NCBI RefSeq assembly: GCF_029873635.1
Contig: NC_080419.1
Coordinates: 78,476,931 to 78,540,930, forward strand
Direction: 5' to 3'
Length of the DNA: 64,000 nucleotides
Source of the DNA: Malania oleifera
Taxonomy: Eukaryota; Streptophyta; Magnoliopsida; Santalales; Ximeniaceae
How positions within the stretch are numbered: position 1 is the stretch's first letter; the number at the start of each line of letters is the position of its first letter. The translations under genes and the position numbers were made by a program. Under the pieces are notes generated by a model. That model saw nothing but the letters and a program-made list of their open reading frames with translations, had not been told where the DNA came from and did no database searches. Shown in pieces: positions 58,518-64,000 of this stretch.

Positions 58518-59459
58518 CATAAGCTTTATTGAGGTCTATTTTCAACATGCATTTAGGAGACACCCTTTTTCTAGCATATTTGCTCACAAGTTCTTGGACA
58601 AGGTATATGTTCCCCACCATACTCCTATGTTTAACAAAAGTTGATTGAGCTGGTTTAACAATCTCCTCAAGACAAGGCTTGATCCTTGTAGCTATGATCT
58701 TCGCAATGACTTTGTGCATCACATTGCAACAGGAAATAGGTCCAAAATCATTAATAGTTAAGGCATGACTAGACTTAGGAATCAGAGCAATAATAGTGTG
58801 GTTAATTCGCTTCAAAAGTTTCCCAGTTGATAAGAATTCTCTAATAGCATTAGTAAACTCCTTCCCCACAGTATTCCACGATCTCTTGAAGAAACAAGCT
58901 AAAAACCCATCAGGGCCTAGGGATTTCCCATCACCAATACTGAACAATGCTTACTTGATCTCTTCGTCAGTAACAGGAGTCATAATCTGGTCTCTTTGAG
59001 AATAATTAAGGATACAACCTTTTGTAATGATTTGATCATCAACCATAGTATTATACACTTCCTCCCCCAACAACTCTTTATAGAAACAAAGAAATTCCTC
59101 AGCCACCTGCATTTGGGAGTTTGTTTGTTCTCCATTGTTCTTCATAATAGCTAATATATGATTCATGCTGGTGTGCCTTCTCATAAGAGCATGAAAGAAA
59201 TACATACTCTTGTCACATTCTTTTAAGTACTTTCCCTTAGCTATTTGAGCCAGAAGCATTCTGTTTGCTTCTCTAAGTCTGGAAGCCTCATTCTTCTTCT
59301 CAACCATCCTCTTCTGAATATCAGTATTAGAAGGTCTGTCATGCAAAAGTGGCTGTAGGTCCATCAATTCAGCATTGGCTTTATATGCTCTAGTTGAAAC
59401 ATGGGAAAAGTGCAAATCATTACGATTTCTCAAAGGTTTCTTTAAAACATGCATCTTCT
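58518..59459 (-). mobile_element. Inverted 5' segment of an L1-type LINE (linker and RT N-terminal part)
   Basis: The minus strand encodes a coiled linker (RMVEKKNEASRLREANRMLL, KECDKSMYFFHALMRRHTSM) and then RT fingers: LFSIGDGKSLGPDGFLACFF, LLKRINHTIIALIPKSSHAL, NDFGPISCCNVMHKVIAKII, SMVGNIYLVQELV and MLKIDLNKAY. These are plant L1 (RVT_1) hallmarks. Sequence stops inside the NKAYD motif where the copia LTR ends. There is at least one stop between the two blocks (59454-58951 and 58947-58518). The catalytic YADD part is absent. Confidence 0.88.
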
Positions 59460-60614
59460 TAACAAATAGTGGCTTTGTGGAGTGTTTTTGGTTGACTATT
59501 TTTCCTATCCCAAATTTTGTGTTGGATCATGTTGTAAAACTTTGTAGAGCATTTATGTGGGGTGGAAGGAAGAGGCCCCTTGTGGCCCGGAAGGAGGTCT
59601 TCCTCCTTAAAGCTAAAGGAGTCCTAGGTGTTTTTGACAGTAAAGCTTGGAACAAAGCACTTCTCCAACCTTGTGGAAAATCCAGAGAGAAAAAAAAAAG
59701 AAAAAGACTTTTTATAGTCAAAATAGGTTCACAAGATTTACTTGAAGGGTGCTAATTTTTGGGATGCTTCTTCAAAACATGAAGACTCCACTTTATTCAA
59801 GAGGATGATTGATATTAAAAATAAGATCTTGCAGAGATGTGGGGGTCATGTGGTTGCAAACGGTTTGTTTAATCAGTGGGTCGTAGATGGCCAAAATTTG
59901 TTCTTCATAAATTTACAACTACTGAAGGAACAAGGAAAACAAAATCATGTGACATAAAGAGGTTTGGAAATGTGGTAGCTTGCCTAAACATGCATTTACA
60001 TTGTGGCGGGGAATAAAAGGGAAACGTTTTACAAGTGATAAACTACTTGTCGAAGGAGTTGACCAAAATTGTGTATTTTGCAAAACTGACACTGAGACTA
60101 TTGACCATATCTTTTTTATATCTAAATTTTCTAAAATTGTGTGGGATCTTATTCGACACTGGATGGGGGCCACCAGAGTTATGTCATCCTTGAAAGCTGC
60201 TCTAAAGTGGTTGCATAAGGAGGCAAAGGGCACAGGAATTAAACAAAGATTTGCTTAGCTATTACTGTGTACTTCCTTTAGCATTTCAGGAACAAAAGAA
60301 AGTTTGAAGGCAAATCAATCCATAGGGGCTGTTTATGGTGATTCAGAGTCATACTTATAGAGCCATTTATGATAAATTTGGATTGTATTCCTTTGATTAA
60401 GTTTTGGATTGCATGTGTTTGCTATCTATTGTTCTATGTCATTTGGTCTCTTGGCCCCTGGGCATGCCCAGGTTGATCTGTATCTAGCCATTGACTAGTT
60501 TTGATTTGATCTTTTGATTGGGAGCTTGGCATCCCCTTGCTTGGGTATGCCTAGTATATATTGTACATATCCATTTTGATCAATACTATTTACCATTAAC
60601 TAATAAAAAAAAAA
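59460..60614 (+). mobile_element. 3' segment of an L1-type LINE with poly(A)
   Basis: The plus strand encodes the end of the LINE ORF2: FVLDHVVKLCRAFMWGGRKR, VARKEVFLLKAKGVLGVFDS (59460-59755) and the zf-RVT domain at 59980-60258 (HAFTLWRGIKGKRFTSDKLL, CVFCKTDTETIDHIFF). A 3' UTR of about 340 bp ends in a short poly(A) at 60605-60614. The ORF is interrupted between the two blocks. With the inverted segment on its left this is the classical 5'-inversion structure of one LINE insertion. Confidence 0.87.
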
Positions 60615-62929
60615 GAATATTGGCCCAGTTAGCATATTAAACTATATAATATTGAAAGCATGCTAGAAAATATTCTATAATGTTTATGTATTTATTATAA
60701 ACATGGATGTTACACTAATCTTAGTAAACATTTTATGTACACTTAATAAACAATTTATATATACTTAAGCAAAGTGACAGATAGAACTAATTGAGAGGAC
60801 ATTCTCTTATTTACAAATAAACAAACTATGAGATTTTCATTGACACAATGTTTGGAGAGGTCTTGAATTTGTGCTTGCACTAGATTTGGATAAGATGTAA
60901 TATAAAATTGTAATGAAATTTGTCTAAATTCATCCAAATCCAAATTCAAGATCCAATATCCATACTTTCAAATGTAAGTTACATATAAATATTTTTCTTG
61001 GGGATGATTTTCCACATGCCTAATGCATGGGTTAACAAATTCTTTTCGTGAGCATTCCCTTGCTTGCCATTCAAAATAACCTGCATGAAAAGCAATACTA
61101 TAATTATTTTCTTGTACATAGAGAATATGAGCTTTAACAATCATAGGAAAATGAACTAAGATATAAGACAACCACATAATAAACACAATATTAAGCCCAA
61201 AAACTACTATAAAAACTCACAAAGAATTGTTTAATCTAAAACATTAAGCCTTCAAACCAAACTTAAAACCCTAGTCTCATCATTTTACCTTGTAGTAAAA
61301 CATGTAAGACAAAGGTGCCCAATATTTGAAGTTTGGACCTTTACACTAGAAACATTCAAATGTTATTTATAAACTCTTCATCTAAAAGAGTTTCAACCCT
61401 AATCAAAAGCATAGGGTACGGTCATCCTTTGCACTGTTTGGCACACCTTCATCGGCCTCTCAATGCTTGAACTTCTAGGGATTATTTAGTTATTCTCTCT
61501 TGGTGCACTCATTCTTCTCCATTACTTCTTTTTAAGAGGTCATTCTTCTTCATTACTTATATGCAATTCTACTTTAACACCAAATTCAGTGGCTCTTCTC
61601 TACCAGGACCATGTCAATTTCCAAGGAGATAATGTCCAGTACTATTGCAATTTTAACTGAAGATGTAGAGAAGAAATGTATCAACAAAAATTGATAGTTT
61701 TTTATACTCACCACTTCCATCTATTTTATTGAAACTTCTTCATACTAAGGTAAAGTCTTACTTATATAATTATAAAAAAGTATTGTAAATATGTTGAAAA
61801 AGGTTGGAAGCGCATTTGTGAAGGCTTACAACTCATTTAGTTGTTGAATATAATTTTCTACTTTAGTTCTCCATAGCATTCCAAAATAATTATCTAAATT
61901 TCCTATTTTACAACATGTATATATATATAAAAAAAATGAATGACAAAAACAAAAATTTAGCACTATTTGCTTGTGGATATAGTTTTATTTTTTAGACACC
62001 TTATTTTTAAATTTTCTAAATTTATGTAAAATTTTGAAAAACATATTAATTTTTATTATTTTCTAAATTCTTATTTCCTACTTTGCTTTTGGGAGCATAG
62101 AATTCGGAACTTGGACATTGATTTATGTAGATTGTAATAAAATATAGTATAAAATTATATTTAACTTCTACTAAACCATATAAATCCAAATCCTAGCTCC
62201 AAAATCATGACGCAAATACCACCACCTTATATAATTTTTGAAAAAAAAAAAAACAAGTTGTCTTCTTTGTAATTATTTTGAAGCCTAAAAATAAAAATAA
62301 AAAATAGTTATTTTGCACAACTAAGCAAAGACTTTATTTTTTATCGTTTTTAATATGAATCTTGGAGAACTAAATAGAAGCTAAAATTTTTCTAATTCTT
62401 TGGAAAGACAAATAGAAAATGAATTTTTTTTATCGTTAAATAAGGCCTATGGAAACAAATAGTCGAATATTTTCTAAAAGACATTCAAATTCATGGATGT
62501 GGCATTCATAAGTAGAGTGCATTATTTCCTTAGGAAAATATTGGTCACAAGTAGAAAATAAGATGAAGCAAAATATATGAAATAATGATATATGTACAAA
62601 ATTGATAAATAAACTTCGATTATGTTTTTTATGCTAAGTATAAAAACATATGTTTCAATATATGCCATGGCAAAGTGTACTATATTGTCTACTAGTATAT
62701 TAATCATTGTAATGAGTTAAGTTTTGAAACAATATCTTACGCTTCTTTATAATGTTCCAGGTTGTGATGCCAGAATCCTAATCCACGTCTCTTCTGCATC
62801 AAAGATGGAAATGTTTGAGGTCATATTTAAATCATATTGATCATTAATATGGAATGCTATTTACATTAGTGCATGCATTTTGCTAGTCACTTTATTTCAT
62901 AGATGATGTAGGCTAGTATCACTATAATA

Positions 62930-63018
62930 GTGTTATGCTAAGCGACTACTTCATAACATTAAAGCTAGGGTGGCTTTTGTTATGCTAAGAAACCACTTCT
63001 TAACATTAAAGGTAGACT
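62930..63018. repeat. Short imperfect tandem duplication
   Basis: Two units of about 47 bp share TTATGCTAAG, CTACTTC/CCACTTC and TAACATTAAAG. No coding role is apparent. Confidence 0.6.
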
Positions 63019-63771
63019 TTTAGATATGGAAGAGTGAACTAGAACCATACATAAGTATTCCATCATTTAAAACACAACATACAAGTTGATTACAATAAGT
63101 GATGTTGGCCTCAATTTTTTTTTTAAAAAAAGAAATCTTAACAGACAAAAATGTAATATATTAACATGAATAGCTGTAAACTTGATTGAGAAGAGACTCA
63201 AATATAATAAGGAAAACATTTTTTTTTTCTTGTATGCTATTAACAAATGTCTATTGTATGCATTTATAGTCAATATATATAGTTCTATGCATTTAAAATC
63301 CTTGCTATTAAAAAATAATTCATATCAATAACTCTAGAATTTTAAAACATACATGTATATCAACATGAACCTTTCCTTTGGCATGATAGATGATCTTAGT
63401 TTTGTCTCTCCAAAATTATTGTCAATATCTAGAAGCAGATATTCCACAGTAGTGTATTATAGATGTCTATCAAATTTTTTTTATTGGATTAGGTTTAATA
63501 ACTTCCTGTGCAAACTAGATTGCGAGGAGTTTTCATGTGTTCTATTCGATCTTGGAGGGTGATTCTTGTACTCTTCCCCATCTTAGTTCCATCAAATATA
63601 AAAATTAGTTTTATAAATGTTATATCAATAAATTTAATATATATTAATTTAAAATATTATATAAATATAGAAATTTATTTTAATAAACTTTAATATGTAA
63701 TTTATATGTTTAAAATTTAAAATTATTTTTAATAACTATAAAATAGTCTAGTAGTATTTAAATTTATTAAT

Positions 63772-63774
<3 letters not shown>

Positions 63775-63810
<36 letters not shown>
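63775..63810. repeat. TA microsatellite
   Basis: An essentially pure run of TA dinucleotides in AT-rich intergenic DNA. Confidence 0.9.
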
Positions 63811-63816
<6 letters not shown>

Positions 63817-64000
63817 TTATAAATTGTGCAGGAAAACAACATGAACATAATATATGTGTGTAGATTACATCTTAATAATTGTAATATAATTAATATATTT
63901 TTAATCAAATTGGTAATGTTTTGTGACAACTAAATTAATAAATTAAAATAATTTTGACTTGACCACATTCTCTTTTAATTTTAGTTCAGTTAATTATTTA

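Larger units (their letters stand above)
60615..64000. other. AT-rich intergenic sequence, no gene recognised
   Basis: Frames here are short and show no known domain. Visible structure: two MITE-like stretches (about 60874-60975 and 62125-62215) related to about 22877-22990; an imperfect tandem duplication of about 47 bp (TGTTATGCTAAGCGACTACT near 62932 and TGTTATGCTAAGAAACCACT near 62979); poly(A) and poly(T) runs; and a TA microsatellite (about 63778-63808). Confidence 0.6.

Noticed and set aside
60615-64000. Several frames of 60-72 codons at the right end
   Set aside because: AT-rich low-complexity translations without domains, and no start context or conservation to support any of them.

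Overview
The window is plant nuclear DNA, almost certainly from an angiosperm. It consists nearly entirely of nested transposable elements, and no intact host gene was recognised. The plant assignment rests on the families present: Tat/Ogre-type Ty3/gypsy elements with a second RNase H and an extra ORF before gag, a Tekay-like chromovirus, a Cassandra-type TRIM carrying 5S rRNA sequence, a CACTA transposon, a plant L1-type LINE with a zf-RVT domain, and a PPR relic. I cannot name the species.

Layout. 1-12657 (minus strand) is the 5' part of a Tat/Ogre-like element ('Ogre-1'): 5' LTR 9105-12657, primer-binding site, ORF1, gag, protease, RT, two RNase H domains and the start of integrase; the rest lies beyond the left edge. 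It sits in the 3' LTR of an older Tekay-like chromovirus (12658 to about 22455, minus), whose pol is itself interrupted by a solo LTR of another family (16427-19219). A Cassandra-type LTR (22467-22826) truncates the chromovirus 5' LTR. Next comes a plus-strand gypsy remnant: LTR end, PBS and gag (about 23160-29840). Its leader holds a 5069-bp CACTA transposon (23781-28849) bounded by AGA duplications. A PPR-like relic (29940-30155) follows.

The largest object is a second Ogre-like element, 30552-55855 (25.3 kb, minus), bounded by the 5-bp duplication GTTTT at 30547-30551 and 55856-55860. Its 5' LTR, PBS, leader, ORF1, gag, protease, RT, dual RNase H and integrase occupy 43332-55855. The roughly 10-kb stretch between integrase and the 3' LTR holds a 60-bp minisatellite, a coiled-coil ORF antisense to pol, a Tekay-family solo LTR (39826-42012, duplication CTGTC) and an LTR/PBS/gag scrap of another gypsy element next to the incomplete 3' LTR. 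By eye the two LTRs differ at about 26 of the first 300 positions, so the insertion is a few million years old.

Right of it are the 3' internal end and 3' LTR of a Ty1/copia element (55861-58517), abutting a LINE with an inverted 5' segment, as in twin priming (58518-60614), then AT-rich intergenic DNA to 64000. The genes do not form a host pathway. Biological interest lies in element structure: an accessory ORF resembling plant DUF7745/plant-mobile-domain proteins, tandem-repeat-rich LTRs with TCP-like sites, a conserved hairpin, and the nesting order.
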